This document shows, one piece after another, positions 53,757 through 62,485 of a DNA stretch of 64,000 nucleotides. Within the stretch, counting starts at the first letter, position 1, and every line of letters starts with the position of its first letter. The stretch is taken from the NCBI GenBank assembly GCA_023151185.1, contig JAKLJL010000006.1, positions 1 through 64,000 of the forward strand, in the 5' to 3' direction. This stretch comes from Bacteroidota bacterium (GTDB taxonomy: Bacteria; Bacteroidota; JABWAT01). The position numbers and the translations under genes were made by a program. The notes beneath the pieces were generated by a model. The model did not search any database. It saw nothing but the letters and a program-made list of their open reading frames with translations, and was not told the origin of the DNA.

Positions 53757-54659
53757 ATGTTCAATGGTACATCTCCCTTTGTTGACGGTGTTGATAACGC
53801 CTTTCTGTTTATAGTTGTTATTTCACTGATTCTTCTGGTTGGCCTCACTTTCCTGATGGTCTACTTTATTTTCAGGTACCGCAAGGAAAGAAATCCGGAA
53901 GCCAGTCAGATTGAAGGAAACGTAACTCTCGAGGTTCTCTGGACAGTAATTCCCGGTATTTTGGTTTTGCTCATGTTCTGGTATGGCTGGAAGGCTTATA
54001 CACCGATGAGAGAAGTCCCCGAAAATGCTATGGTTGTTAAAGCTGTAGCCCGGATGTGGGCCTTTTCTTTCGAATATGACAATGGCCGTAAATCGGATAA
54101 ACTGGTAGTTCCGGTTAATAAACCCGTCAAGGTTGTTCTTGAAGCTCAGGATGTTCTGCATGCCTTTTACATCCCGGCATTCCGGGTTAAACAGGATATG
54201 GTACCGGGTAACCCCCAGTTCGTCTGGTTTTCTTCCGGAAAAACCGGTTCCTATGATGTTTTTTGTGCGGAATATTGCGGAATGCTTCACTCTGCGATGA
54301 TCACCAAGGTTGAGGTTGTAGAAGAAGCCGATTTTAACGGCTGGTACAATGGAGAAACCCTGGCATCAGATGAACCGGCTGGTCTTAAATTGCTGAAGGA
54401 AAATGGCTGCATAAGCTGCCATTCAACGGATGGAAGTGCACTGGTTGGGCCGTCGTTTAAAGGATTGGCTGGATCTCAGCGGAAGGTTACTGCCGGTGGT
54501 AAGGAAACAGAAGTTACTGCCGATGATGCCTACCTGATCAGGGCAATCAGAGAACCTTCTGCGGAAGTTGCCAAAGATTTCCCGCCGATCATGCAACCCT
54601 ACTCCCTGACAGATGAACAGATTGCTGCAATTACCGACTTTCTGAAAACACTCAGGTAA
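53757..54659 (+). CDS. ctaC: Cytochrome c oxidase subunit II, caa3 type
   Basis: 300 residues. Two N-terminal helices (about 13-37 and 58-78), CuA cupredoxin domain with C170, E172, C174, H178 and M181 (CAEYCGMLHSAM) plus an upstream His (LHAFYIPAF), and a C-terminal cytochrome c domain with the heme site CISCH (218-222) and the Met-containing end PPIMQPYSLTD. The fused c domain defines a caa3 oxidase. Being last of the four subunit genes is unlike the usual II-I-III-IV order. Confidence 0.95.
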   Translation: MFNGTSPFVDGVDNAFLFIVVISLILLVGLTFLMVYFIFRYRKERNPEASQIEGNVTLEVLWTVIPGILVLLMFWYGWKAYTPMREVPENAMVVKAVARMWAFSFEYDNGRKSDKLVVPVNKPVKVVLEAQDVLHAFYIPAFRVKQDMVPGNPQFVWFSSGKTGSYDVFCAEYCGMLHSAMITKVEVVEEADFNGWYNGETLASDEPAGLKLLKENGCISCHSTDGSALVGPSFKGLAGSQRKVTAGGKETEVTADDAYLIRAIREPSAEVAKDFPPIMQPYSLTDEQIAAITDFLKTLR

Positions 54660-54662
54660 AGC

Positions 54663-55544
54663 ATGATCCGCAAGTTAAAAACTGCACTTGTCCTGCTGGC
54701 TGAACTGGGGAAGGTCAGAATTACATTTGCAGTCTCCTTTACCACAATCACCGGGTATGTGCTTGCTGCCGGCGGGTTTAATTCCGGGATGGTTCTGCCA
54801 ACTTTCGGGATATTTCTGCTGGCCTGCGGATCTTCTGCCCTGAATCATTTTCAGGAACAGACCACCGATGCCATAATGGAACGGACCAAACACCGACCTC
54901 TTCCCTCTAAACAGGTAAGCCCCTTGGCCGTGATCCTGATTGCGTTAGTCTGGGTCATTTCCGGCAGTTGGATTCTGGCTGAAACTACCGGTTTTATCGG
55001 ACTTCAGCTTGGGTTGCTGGCACTTTTGTGGTATAACGGCATTTACACGCCATTAAAGAGAAAATCAGCTTTTGCTGTAGTTCCCGGTTCTGTTATCGGG
55101 GCCATTCCGCCTGCTGTCGGTTGGGTTGCAGCCGGCGGTTCCGTTTCGGATCCCAGAATTTTACTGATCAGTTTTTTCTTTTTTATCTGGCAGGTTCCGC
55201 ACTTTTGGTTACTTTCACTGAAATATGGCCATCAGTATGAAAAAGCCGGACTCCCATCTGTGACTTCACTTTATTCTGAATCCCAAATTAAAAGAATGAC
55301 CTTTGTCTGGACTGCTGCCACAGCAGTCACAGCCACCATGATTCCATTTTTTGGTGTAGTTTCGACACTTTACCCGATTTTATTCATCTTACTGGCTGCT
55401 CTGTGGCTGATCGGGACGTTCTCTGTTCTGATATTCAGAACCGCATCTGAACTGAATCCGGGAAACTACTTTATGAAGATCAATTATTTTGCACTTCTGG
55501 TCATGGTTTCCCTGATTTTGGATTCGGTTTTAAAGGCGGTATGA
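54663..55544 (+). CDS. ctaB: Protoheme IX farnesyltransferase (heme O synthase)
   Basis: 293 residues, about nine helices. UbiA-family motif NHFQEQTTDAIMERTKHRPLP matches the NxxxDxxxDxxMxRTxxRPL pattern. Makes heme O, a precursor of heme A, for the neighbouring oxidase. No ctaA is in the window, so heme A synthase must be elsewhere, or the enzyme uses heme O in part. Starts 3 bases after ctaC. Confidence 0.94.
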   Translation: MIRKLKTALVLLAELGKVRITFAVSFTTITGYVLAAGGFNSGMVLPTFGIFLLACGSSALNHFQEQTTDAIMERTKHRPLPSKQVSPLAVILIALVWVISGSWILAETTGFIGLQLGLLALLWYNGIYTPLKRKSAFAVVPGSVIGAIPPAVGWVAAGGSVSDPRILLISFFFFIWQVPHFWLLSLKYGHQYEKAGLPSVTSLYSESQIKRMTFVWTAATAVTATMIPFFGVVSTLYPILFILLAALWLIGTFSVLIFRTASELNPGNYFMKINYFALLVMVSLILDSVLKAV

Positions 55545-55613
55545 AGGTCCGGGGTTTATTTTTTCATTTCTCCTGCTTAACTTTACACTTCTATACTGAA
55601 AAGGAAATATCTT

Positions 55614-55970
55614 ATGAAAAAAATGCTTCTGGTTGTGACCTCGCTTGTCCTGATTTCGGCAGTTTCTCTGGGTCAGTCAAAAGATAAAAAAGCAGCACCT
55701 GCTGATGAAGGAAAAGGCAAGGCTCTGGTTCAAAAACACAATTGTGTTGCCTGCCATGCGTCAAAAGGGGTGGTTGCTCCAGAGTTCAAAGATGTTCTGA
55801 GTAAGTACACCGATGCAGATAAATTCCAGAAATATTTGGCAAAACCGGTAAAAAGCGGGAAGTTCCCAGGTGCCATGCCTCCGGTTACCGTTTCGAAAGA
55901 AGAAGCAAAACAAATGCTGACCTATCTTCAGGACGACTTGAAAAAATCTGCAAAACCTGCCAAAAAATAA
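55614..55970 (+). CDS. Small cytochrome c
   Basis: 118 residues with a signal peptide (cleavage near SLGQ), one heme c site CVACH (about 44-48), and the axial Met in PGAMPPVTVS near residue 85. A typical mono-heme class I c-type cytochrome of ~11 kDa, exported. It may carry electrons between the bc-type complex and the caa3 oxidase. A terminator follows it. Confidence 0.9.
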   Translation: MKKMLLVVTSLVLISAVSLGQSKDKKAAPADEGKGKALVQKHNCVACHASKGVVAPEFKDVLSKYTDADKFQKYLAKPVKSGKFPGAMPPVTVSKEEAKQMLTYLQDDLKKSAKPAKK

Positions 55971-55992
55971 TCCAGCCGCCAGTTTACCCGGT

Positions 55993-56023
55993 TCCGGTGA
56001 TGAAGTCATTGCCGGATTTTTTT
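55993..56023 (+). terminator. Terminator after the small cytochrome c gene
   Basis: TCCGGTGATG and CATTGCCGGA form a 10-bp stem (two G-T wobbles) with an AAGT loop, followed by seven T's. It separates the oxidase block from the following CydA-like gene and so either ends the transcript or attenuates read-through. Confidence 0.8.
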
Positions 56024-56039
56024 CATTACGGAGGTTAAT

Positions 56040-57128
56040 TTGGATACCTTTTTCCCAGGGCAGGAATCGTTTGCCCTCCCTGCTGCTCCAGGTCTGTTTA
56101 AATTCCTGACCCTGCTTGCAGGGGCATTTCATCTTTTACCGGTCGGTTTGCTGATTGGTACGGGACTGCTTGCCATATTCTTTCTTTTTTTCAGATCTGC
56201 TAACCCGGATGTTTACCGCAAAGGAGTTCAGCTAACATCCACAGCCTTACCTGCCTTGCTGACCTTTTCAGTGGTTTCTGGTGTGCTTCCAATGCTGCTG
56301 GTTCAGGTTTTGTATATGCAGACGTTCTATCCCGCCGTAATCATTCAATGCAATATCTGGTTTTTAAGTCTGATCCTTCTGGTCATCGGATTCCTCGGTG
56401 CCTGGTATTTCAGAAAAAACCACCTGTCGGCCCCTGTTTTTTCAGGGTTAGCTGGAATTGTAGTGGTTGGCGGGGCAGTGGTTGTGTCTTTTTTCATGAC
56501 CCAGGCTTCAGTTCTGATGACTTTGCCCGAAGCGGTTAAATCGATGATTCTTGCAGGTCCCGGTCACCCGGCAGTTTATCAGGACTTACAGGTTACTGCC
56601 AGAATGACTGTTTACTTTGCTGTCAGCCTGGCACTGGGCGGACTTTTACTCAGCGGTTTCAGTCATTATTCCTCACAACCTGATGAAAACGAAAGCGGTG
56701 TACTTGGAAACATTGGATTCTGGACGTTCTCTGGCGGGTCTCTTCTTGCTGCACTAACCTGCGCATGGTGGATTTCAAGTCTTCCGGATGCAGCAGCAGA
56801 TAAAATCTGGAGCTCCCATTACTTCGAACTGTTTGTGACTGCTCTGGTTTTTGCTGTAGTGTTTTTAAAAGTCTCACTGGCAATTCGGGAAGCAGGGGTC
56901 TATGTAATGGCATTTATTTCCGCATTTTTTGCCCTTTTTACGTTTAACTGGATGAAACTGGTTGCCAAGGAAGCTGCACTTGAGCCGGTTTATGTTTCTT
57001 TTGATTCCGTAAAAGTGCAGACAGATTACGGAAATCTGTTGCTCTTTATTTTCCTTTTGCTGGCTGCAATCGGATATCTTTCCTTTCTCACCCGGGTTTA
57101 CTACCGGGCTTCACATTCAAACTCATAA
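56040..57128 (+). CDS. CydA-like polytopic membrane protein (short, TTG start)
   Basis: 362 residues with about nine hydrophobic segments. The N-terminal part GAFHLLPVGLLIGTG resembles the first helix of cytochrome bd subunit I (His31 where E. coli CydA has its heme b595 ligand His19), and a later helix (YFAVSLALGGLLLSGFSHY) resembles the CydA fourth region. No CxxCH. TTG start behind CGGAGG. It lies directly before the Rieske gene and so may be a subunit or partner of that complex. The CydA link is inferred from weak similarity. Confidence 0.5.
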   Translation: MDTFFPGQESFALPAAPGLFKFLTLLAGAFHLLPVGLLIGTGLLAIFFLFFRSANPDVYRKGVQLTSTALPALLTFSVVSGVLPMLLVQVLYMQTFYPAVIIQCNIWFLSLILLVIGFLGAWYFRKNHLSAPVFSGLAGIVVVGGAVVVSFFMTQASVLMTLPEAVKSMILAGPGHPAVYQDLQVTARMTVYFAVSLALGGLLLSGFSHYSSQPDENESGVLGNIGFWTFSGGSLLAALTCAWWISSLPDAAADKIWSSHYFELFVTALVFAVVFLKVSLAIREAGVYVMAFISAFFALFTFNWMKLVAKEAALEPVYVSFDSVKVQTDYGNLLLFIFLLLAAIGYLSFLTRVYYRASHSNS

Positions 57129-57150
57129 CAACTTAATTCGAAAGTTCAGT

Positions 57151-57642
57151 ATGTCAGAATCATCAACTCCTCAGCCTGAACAGGCAAAAAGAAGAAAGTT
57201 TCTCACGTATTCTCTTCGCACGCTTGCCGGCGTTTGGGCAGCAGCCATCTTTTATCCGATTGTGAAGTACCTTTCTCCGCATGCCAAAGAAGTTGTCAAA
57301 GAAGTTTCTGAGATCAATCTCGGTGCAAAGGATCTTGCCCCGGGCCAGTCAGAATCTTTTGCCTTTGGTTCAAAACCGGCAATTTTGTATAAAAATGGCA
57401 CAGGTGAATTAAAGGCAGTCAGTGCAGTTTGTACACACCTTGGCTGCACAGTAGTTCACAAAACTGATCTGTCGCAGGCCCCTGTGCCCGCCGGTCACTC
57501 TGGTGAGGGTTTTTTCTGCAACTGCCACCTCGGTGTTTACGACGCTGATGGTAAAAATATTGCCGGTCCTCCTCCCGCACCGCTTCCCCAGTACAAAGTA
57601 ACCGTTGCAGAAAACGGCGACATCACCGTTTCCAAATCTTGA
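57151..57642 (+). CDS. Rieske 2Fe-2S protein of a bc-type complex
   Basis: 163 residues. The N-terminus has a Tat-type KRRKFLTYS motif and a single membrane helix, typical of quinol oxidase Rieske subunits. Cluster ligands: Cys94 and His96 in CTHLGC, Cys123 and His126 in FFCNCHLG, with Cys99 and Cys125 for the disulfide. Accepts electrons from quinol in the bc complex. Cytochrome b gene follows 14 bases later. Confidence 0.94.
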   Translation: MSESSTPQPEQAKRRKFLTYSLRTLAGVWAAAIFYPIVKYLSPHAKEVVKEVSEINLGAKDLAPGQSESFAFGSKPAILYKNGTGELKAVSAVCTHLGCTVVHKTDLSQAPVPAGHSGEGFFCNCHLGVYDADGKNIAGPPPAPLPQYKVTVAENGDITVSKS

Positions 57643-57656
57643 CAGGAGAGTATAAA

Positions 57657-58751
57657 ATGTCTGAACACCAAACTGACCAAAAGACAACTGCTCCTTCAGG
57701 AGTTCTGGGCTGGCTGGCTGACAGGTACCAGATTCAGGGCCTGATCGATTACCTTGCCAAAAAAGAGGTTCCTTCTTACCGGCATTCTTTCTGGTATTAC
57801 ATGGGCGGACTTTCCCTCATGTTCTTCATCGTCCAGATCATCACCGGAATTTTACTTCTGTTCTATTACACACCTGGCAAAGAAGCCCATGCCTCTGTCC
57901 AGTTTATTGTAGAAAAAGTTTCTTTCGGATGGCTGATCAGATCGGTTCACAGCTATGCTGCCAACCTGATGATCTTCTTCGTTTTCGTCCATATGTTTTC
58001 AGTTATTTTCATGAAAGCCTACCGGAGACCCCGTGAACTGACTTATATCACCGGGTTTATCCTGCTGGCCCTTTCAATGGGAATGGGCTTCAGCGGTTAT
58101 CTGCTGCCCTGGGATGAATTGGCTTATTTTGCGACAAAAATCGGTATCAATATTACTGAATCCGTTCCTTTGATCGGACCTGTTCTTGGGGATATGCTGA
58201 AAGGCGGTCCGGAAGTTGGTTTTGACACAATCTCCAGGTTTTTTGCCCTCCACGTTTGGGGAATTCCGCTTCTGATGACCGGTGTACTTGGCGCACACCT
58301 GTTCTTCATCCAGGTTCAGGGGATTTCTGAACCGGATGGGTTTAAGGCACTTCCTGCTGAAAAGAAAAAATATGTAAAATTCTTCCCCACCTTTATGTAT
58401 GACGATTTGCTTGTTTGGCTGATCGCTATAAATGGTCTGATCGTTCTCGCCGTCTTTTTCCCATGGGAACTTGGTCCGGAGGCCAATGTTCTGGCTCCAA
58501 CTCCTGAGGGAATTCACCCGGAATGGTATTTTATGGCCATGTTCCAGATTCTTAAAATTCTTCCTAACCTCGGGCCGCTTGAAAGTGAGCACATCGGGAA
58601 CATTATTTTTGGTCTTACCGGCGTACTCCTGGCTGCGATTCCGTTTTGGGGAAGTAAAAATGAAAGACTTGTCACCTATTTTACCATCGCAGTTCTGGCC
58701 GGCCTGGTGATTTTTTCCATTCTGGGATATCACGCCGTCGGATCTATTTAA
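57657..58751 (+). CDS. Cytochrome b of a bc-type complex (b6-like heme spacing)
   Basis: 364 residues from the ATG at 57657 behind CAGGAGAG; an upstream TTG is rejected. The four heme His are 98/112 (HSYAANLMIFFVFVH, 13 between) and 199/214 (14 between), the spacing of cytochrome b6 rather than mitochondrial b. The quinol-site PEWY motif follows (PEWYFMAMFQ), so b6 and subunit IV parts are fused in one chain of about eight helices. Works with the Rieske protein; no c1 gene is seen. Confidence 0.92.
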   Translation: MSEHQTDQKTTAPSGVLGWLADRYQIQGLIDYLAKKEVPSYRHSFWYYMGGLSLMFFIVQIITGILLLFYYTPGKEAHASVQFIVEKVSFGWLIRSVHSYAANLMIFFVFVHMFSVIFMKAYRRPRELTYITGFILLALSMGMGFSGYLLPWDELAYFATKIGINITESVPLIGPVLGDMLKGGPEVGFDTISRFFALHVWGIPLLMTGVLGAHLFFIQVQGISEPDGFKALPAEKKKYVKFFPTFMYDDLLVWLIAINGLIVLAVFFPWELGPEANVLAPTPEGIHPEWYFMAMFQILKILPNLGPLESEHIGNIIFGLTGVLLAAIPFWGSKNERLVTYFTIAVLAGLVIFSILGYHAVGSI

Positions 58752-58766
58752 CCTGAGGATTTACAC

Positions 58767-60158
58767 ATGAATTACCCATTGTGGCAGGCCGGAGATTCTT
58801 TCTCCGGCTGGATTTATGTTCTGATCCATGCCGTTTTCACCGTCTCAACTCTGAGTGTGTTTGGGGGCGGAATTTATCTGGCACTTGCAGAATCAAGAAA
58901 AATCTATTCCCTGAGTCCGGAATACAGAGAATTTGTGAAACGGGCAACCGGTGCTGTGCTGTTTACCGTTACCGTTCCCGGCAGTCTGGCCTTTGTATCC
59001 CTATGGGTGATCTATATTCTGACGGCACCTGGAACTGCTGCAGTTCTTTCTGTACAGCTTTCCTGGATGTGGATCATTCAGGCACTGGCCCTGGCTCTTG
59101 AGGCTGCAACCGCTTTTGTATTGTATAAATCAGCAGGGAAAACTGAGAATGCCGGACATACTGATCTGGCCTGGAGTTTTGCTGCTCTTGGGTTTCTGAC
59201 TCTGATTGTAACCAATGCAGCTCTCAGTTTCCAGCAAACACCGGGAATTTGGACCGATACTCAAAAGGCGGCAGATGCCTGGTTTAATGCCTCCTATCTG
59301 GCCTCCCTGTTTCTCAGATCACTTGTCTCCATCCAGATGGGAGGGGTTCTCGGTTTTGTCGGGCTTTCGCTGGTAGAGAAGAGTTCTGCTAAGGATGAAG
59401 CCGCATCCTGGACGGCTTCCTTTGTTATGTATCCTTTCTTCTTTCTGCCTCTTGGCCTGATTTGGTACTACTTCACACTCGATGAAAAGGCAACTGCCAA
59501 CATCTGGACCGGATTCTCGGGTGTGAACACATCTGATTTTTCTATTCTGTCACGGTTGGTATTCCTTTCAGTTCTTGGAGCAGTATCCATTTTCTTCTTT
59601 GCGTTTGTAGGTGGAGCTCTGAATGCAACCGGATTTAAAAAGCCAATGGCTTTCTGGTTTATCGTCCTGGTTCTGCTAACTTCAGGAGTAACCGAATATA
59701 CCCGGACATTACTTAATCAGCCGTATTCAATTTCCGGGTTTGCGTTCAATAATGGAATTAAGATCAGTGATGCTGAAGAACTGAATTCGGGTTTTCTTGC
59801 AAAAGCCCGCTGGTCAGTTGTTAAAGAGGTTACTGATGAAAATATCCTGGCAGCCGGAAAAGAATTGCATGACCTGCAGTTTACCGGGAATCCCGTTTCT
59901 GCCGGATTTGTTTCGCTTGACACTTTCCTGAAAGAGGCCAAAACGGTTCAGGATTATCTGGATTTTATTTCAATTATCCGGTGGGGAAGCGAAAATAACA
60001 TTTATACCCAGAATCTTCCGCCGTTCTTTGGTTCGGATGCTGAAGCAAATGCACTTGCAACCTACCTGGCATGGAAAGCTGGGCAGTATGAGGCTACACC
60101 TGAGCAAACCGGCTTCTTTGCAAAATATTCAGCAAATCCGGCCTCGGTGGTTCAATAA
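58767..60158 (+). CDS. CydA-like membrane protein with a hemeless cytochrome c-like tail
   Basis: 463 residues. Eight or nine helices; the N-terminus IYVLIHAVFTVSTLSVFGGG with His21 again resembles bd oxidase subunit I, but the second-heme His of CydA (NPHAWHQF) has no counterpart at FNASYLASLFLR. From about residue 350 the sequence is soluble: AAGKELHDLQFTGNP (362-376) then LPPFFGSDAEANALATYLAW (417-436), the layout of a c-type domain whose CxxCH is gone. Follows cytochrome b by 15 bases. Function unknown, probably an accessory bc-complex subunit. Confidence 0.5.
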   Translation: MNYPLWQAGDSFSGWIYVLIHAVFTVSTLSVFGGGIYLALAESRKIYSLSPEYREFVKRATGAVLFTVTVPGSLAFVSLWVIYILTAPGTAAVLSVQLSWMWIIQALALALEAATAFVLYKSAGKTENAGHTDLAWSFAALGFLTLIVTNAALSFQQTPGIWTDTQKAADAWFNASYLASLFLRSLVSIQMGGVLGFVGLSLVEKSSAKDEAASWTASFVMYPFFFLPLGLIWYYFTLDEKATANIWTGFSGVNTSDFSILSRLVFLSVLGAVSIFFFAFVGGALNATGFKKPMAFWFIVLVLLTSGVTEYTRTLLNQPYSISGFAFNNGIKISDAEELNSGFLAKARWSVVKEVTDENILAAGKELHDLQFTGNPVSAGFVSLDTFLKEAKTVQDYLDFISIIRWGSENNIYTQNLPPFFGSDAEANALATYLAWKAGQYEATPEQTGFFAKYSANPASVVQ

Positions 60159-60216
60159 CTGAGTTCAGGAAGAGTTTTAATCCTGAGCTGGTCCTGCATT
60201 TTTTTACCTATAAGGC

Positions 60217-60249
60217 GGGCGGGAGCAGTCATTGCTTCTGCCCTTTTTT
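60217..60249 (+). terminator. Terminator of the respiratory cluster
   Basis: GGGCGGGAGCA and TGCTTCTGCCC form an 11-bp stem with two G-T pairs around a 5-base loop, followed by six T's. Bases 60250-60344 up to the next gene show no further feature apart from a short GGGG/CCCC repeat. Confidence 0.85.
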
Positions 60250-60344
60250 ATTACTGGGGTTTTTCCCCGGTATTCAGAAAAACCGGATCCTGAATTTTTC
60301 ACTGGATTTTTTTCGGAACAGAACCTGTCTTCTGACCAGCCCTG

Positions 60345-60980
60345 ATGTCTTATAAGCAAATCTCACATTTGATACCTGCATCTCACGGCCAGCTTGAGGC
60401 AATTACCTTTATGACAGCCGACCGTACCAGGGCGATGATTGTCACGCATCCCCACCCCTTATTTGGCGGGAATCTGCACAACAAAGTTTCCTATTCACTT
60501 GCAGATGAATCCCGAAAAGCAGGAATCAGTGCCGTCCGGTTTAACTTCAGAGGAGTTGGTAAAAGTACCGGGCTATATGACAGTACCATTGGCGAAACCC
60601 AGGATTTAAGAACAGTTATCCACTATGTAACCGAATCTGCACCGGTTACCCGTCTGTATCTGGCAGGGTTTTCATTCGGCTCCCGGGTTATTCTAAATCT
60701 GCTCGAGGAAGGGTACTCTCCAGATGGAGTAATACTTGCTGGTCTACCCGTTCGATTTTTTAACATTCAGCCCTGTACTGTACCTGCAGATTACCCGCTT
60801 TTGTGTATTCAGGGTGAAAATGACGACTTCACGTCCATTGCCGATACCCGTAATTTTTTACAGAATTCACGATTCGGAAAAGCAGAATCCGTAACTTTAC
60901 CGGAAACAGATCATTTTTTTACCGGCAAGATTCACCTGTTGAAACAACACGTTCAGACTTTTATTCAAACCCATTTTTAA
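60345..60980 (+). CDS. Alpha/beta hydrolase
   Basis: 211-residue single-domain hydrolase. THPHPLFGGNLHN with the oxyanion hole, nucleophile elbow GFSFGS (Ser about 118), acid in GENDDFTS and base in ETDHFFTGK form a full catalytic triad. It resembles small esterase-like (YkfA/PHP) hydrolases used in general ester or thioester cleavage. No pathway is suggested by the neighbours; 9 bases before the DnaJ-type gene. Confidence 0.82.
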   Translation: MSYKQISHLIPASHGQLEAITFMTADRTRAMIVTHPHPLFGGNLHNKVSYSLADESRKAGISAVRFNFRGVGKSTGLYDSTIGETQDLRTVIHYVTESAPVTRLYLAGFSFGSRVILNLLEEGYSPDGVILAGLPVRFFNIQPCTVPADYPLLCIQGENDDFTSIADTRNFLQNSRFGKAESVTLPETDHFFTGKIHLLKQHVQTFIQTHF

Positions 60981-60989
60981 GAGTGTGCT

Positions 60990-61745
60990 ATGCCATGGTT
61001 TTTAGGGCTTCTGGGCCTTATACTTTTTAGTTTACCCGGAGCCATAATCGGGTTCATTATTGGACTTGTGATCCAGCAAAATATTAAAGTGAACGTCAGC
61101 CGGGGCCCGGGGGGCAGCTATCAACCGATGATGGAACCCGGGAACGTATTTCCCTACCGGGTCGAGGTTATGATTGAAAGTCTGATTGCGCTTGCTATGT
61201 ACATTGCCAGGGCAGATCAGAAATTGTATCCGAAAGAGAAAGAAATTATCCGGTCCTTTATTCTCTCGGCCCAATTCGGACCGGAAGCTGCAGTTTCTGC
61301 CTATATTGATCAGGCAATTGACCGGTATAAAACTGAATTTATTGATGTTCATTTTCACGTCAGAAGACTTTCTCCTTTTCTGACGGCGCAGCACATTCAG
61401 GTTGTTGTTTTGCTTTGTGTGGATGTAGCCCAGGCGGATGGTAAAATTGATAAAGATGAGCTCAATTCACTCAGAGAAGTCTGCAGGGCATTCGGGCTGA
61501 ATGAAACCGTCCTGGATCAGTTTATCACGAAAAAAGGGTTCTCAGAGAAGGAAGCCTTTGAGCAGTTGGGCCTTCAGCAGGGAGCTACACTTGAAGAGGT
61601 CAAAAAAGCCTACCGGAAGTTGGCGTTGCAGTATCACCCTGACCGGGTTCCTTCAACCGCAACAGAAACCGAGAAAAAGGAAGCCAATGACCGGTTCATT
61701 CAAATTCAGAAAGCTTACGATTTTCTGACAGAACGCCTTTCCTGA
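60990..61745 (+). CDS. TerB and J-domain co-chaperone (DjlA-like)
   Basis: 251 residues: one N-terminal membrane helix (about 3-27), a TerB-like helical domain (about 60-170, [26 protein letters not shown] and [19 protein letters not shown]), and a C-terminal J domain (about 190-250) with the HPD motif (YHPDR). This is the order of DjlA, a membrane-bound DnaK co-chaperone. J domain recruits DnaK; substrate unknown. Confidence 0.85.
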   Translation: MPWFLGLLGLILFSLPGAIIGFIIGLVIQQNIKVNVSRGPGGSYQPMMEPGNVFPYRVEVMIESLIALAMYIARADQKLYPKEKEIIRSFILSAQFGPEAAVSAYIDQAIDRYKTEFIDVHFHVRRLSPFLTAQHIQVVVLLCVDVAQADGKIDKDELNSLREVCRAFGLNETVLDQFITKKGFSEKEAFEQLGLQQGATLEEVKKAYRKLALQYHPDRVPSTATETEKKEANDRFIQIQKAYDFLTERLS

Positions 61746-61760
61746 TTGGGTTGTCTGAAG

Positions 61761-62468
61761 TTAAAGTAAAAAAGACAATGAGTCACCGGGTTCAATTTCC
61801 CGGACAGGGGTGTCTTTTCTGAATATCCGGACGGGTTTCGGCCCAAGAAGTTCAATTTTCAGGTCCTCAATATGCAGGGCACTTCCTTCCCGTAGTCCGG
61901 CTGCATAAACATCCGGGTTTTCTTCACAAAACTCGAGGAGCCTCTGCTCACGGGTTTCTCCCATGTGCGAATCTGGATGGGAATCCAGGTAATGCGGGTT
62001 GATCTGGAAGGGAACCAGATTCAGCGCACTGAAGGAAGCAGGCTGGATGATGGGCATGTCATTCGTGGTTTTGATCGTAGGGGATGCAACATTGCTGCCG
62101 GCACTCCAGCCCAGATAGGGTTTTCCTGCTACTACTTCCTTCCGGATCAAATCGAGTAACTTCTTCTCCTGAAGCATCGCCAAAAGTTTAAAAGTATTCC
62201 CGCCGCCAACAGCAATTGCATCTGAATCCATAATCAAAGCAGCCGGTCCCGGGACTTCATGAACGGAAACAATCCGGAATCCTAAAGGCTCTAAAGCCGT
62301 TCTGACTTTATAACAATAATCCTTGTAGGAAATGGTAACACCAGCCCAGGGAATAAAGGCAATGGTTTTGACTGACCCCGTGGTAAAGGAACTGATCCAT
62401 TTTTTTGCATGATTCAGATAGGAATCACCCGGGTTGGTGGAATTTGAAAGTAACAGCAACCTTGCCAT
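61761..62468 (-). CDS. pepE: Peptidase E (alpha-aspartyl dipeptidase)
   Basis: 235 residues from the ATG whose first base is 62468, preceded by AGGAG; an upstream in-frame start inside the next gene is rejected. Class I glutamine amidotransferase-like serine peptidase: the nucleophile Ser in GWSAGSNVA, and NPHYLDSHPDSHMGETREQR with the His and Glu of the family. Cleaves Asp-X dipeptides with an N-terminal aspartate. Cytosolic. Follows the ketolase gene after 17 bases on the minus strand. Confidence 0.93.
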   Translation of the reverse strand: MARLLLLSNSTNPGDSYLNHAKKWISSFTTGSVKTIAFIPWAGVTISYKDYCYKVRTALEPLGFRIVSVHEVPGPAALIMDSDAIAVGGGNTFKLLAMLQEKKLLDLIRKEVVAGKPYLGWSAGSNVASPTIKTTNDMPIIQPASFSALNLVPFQINPHYLDSHPDSHMGETREQRLLEFCEENPDVYAAGLREGSALHIEDLKIELLGPKPVRIFRKDTPVREIEPGDSLSFLL

Positions 62469-62485
62469 CGTAGGCTCCTGAGGGA

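Noticed and set aside
58074-58733. 219-codon minus-strand frame inside cytochrome b
   Set aside because: Same pattern: antisense shadow with no ribosome site and no known domain.
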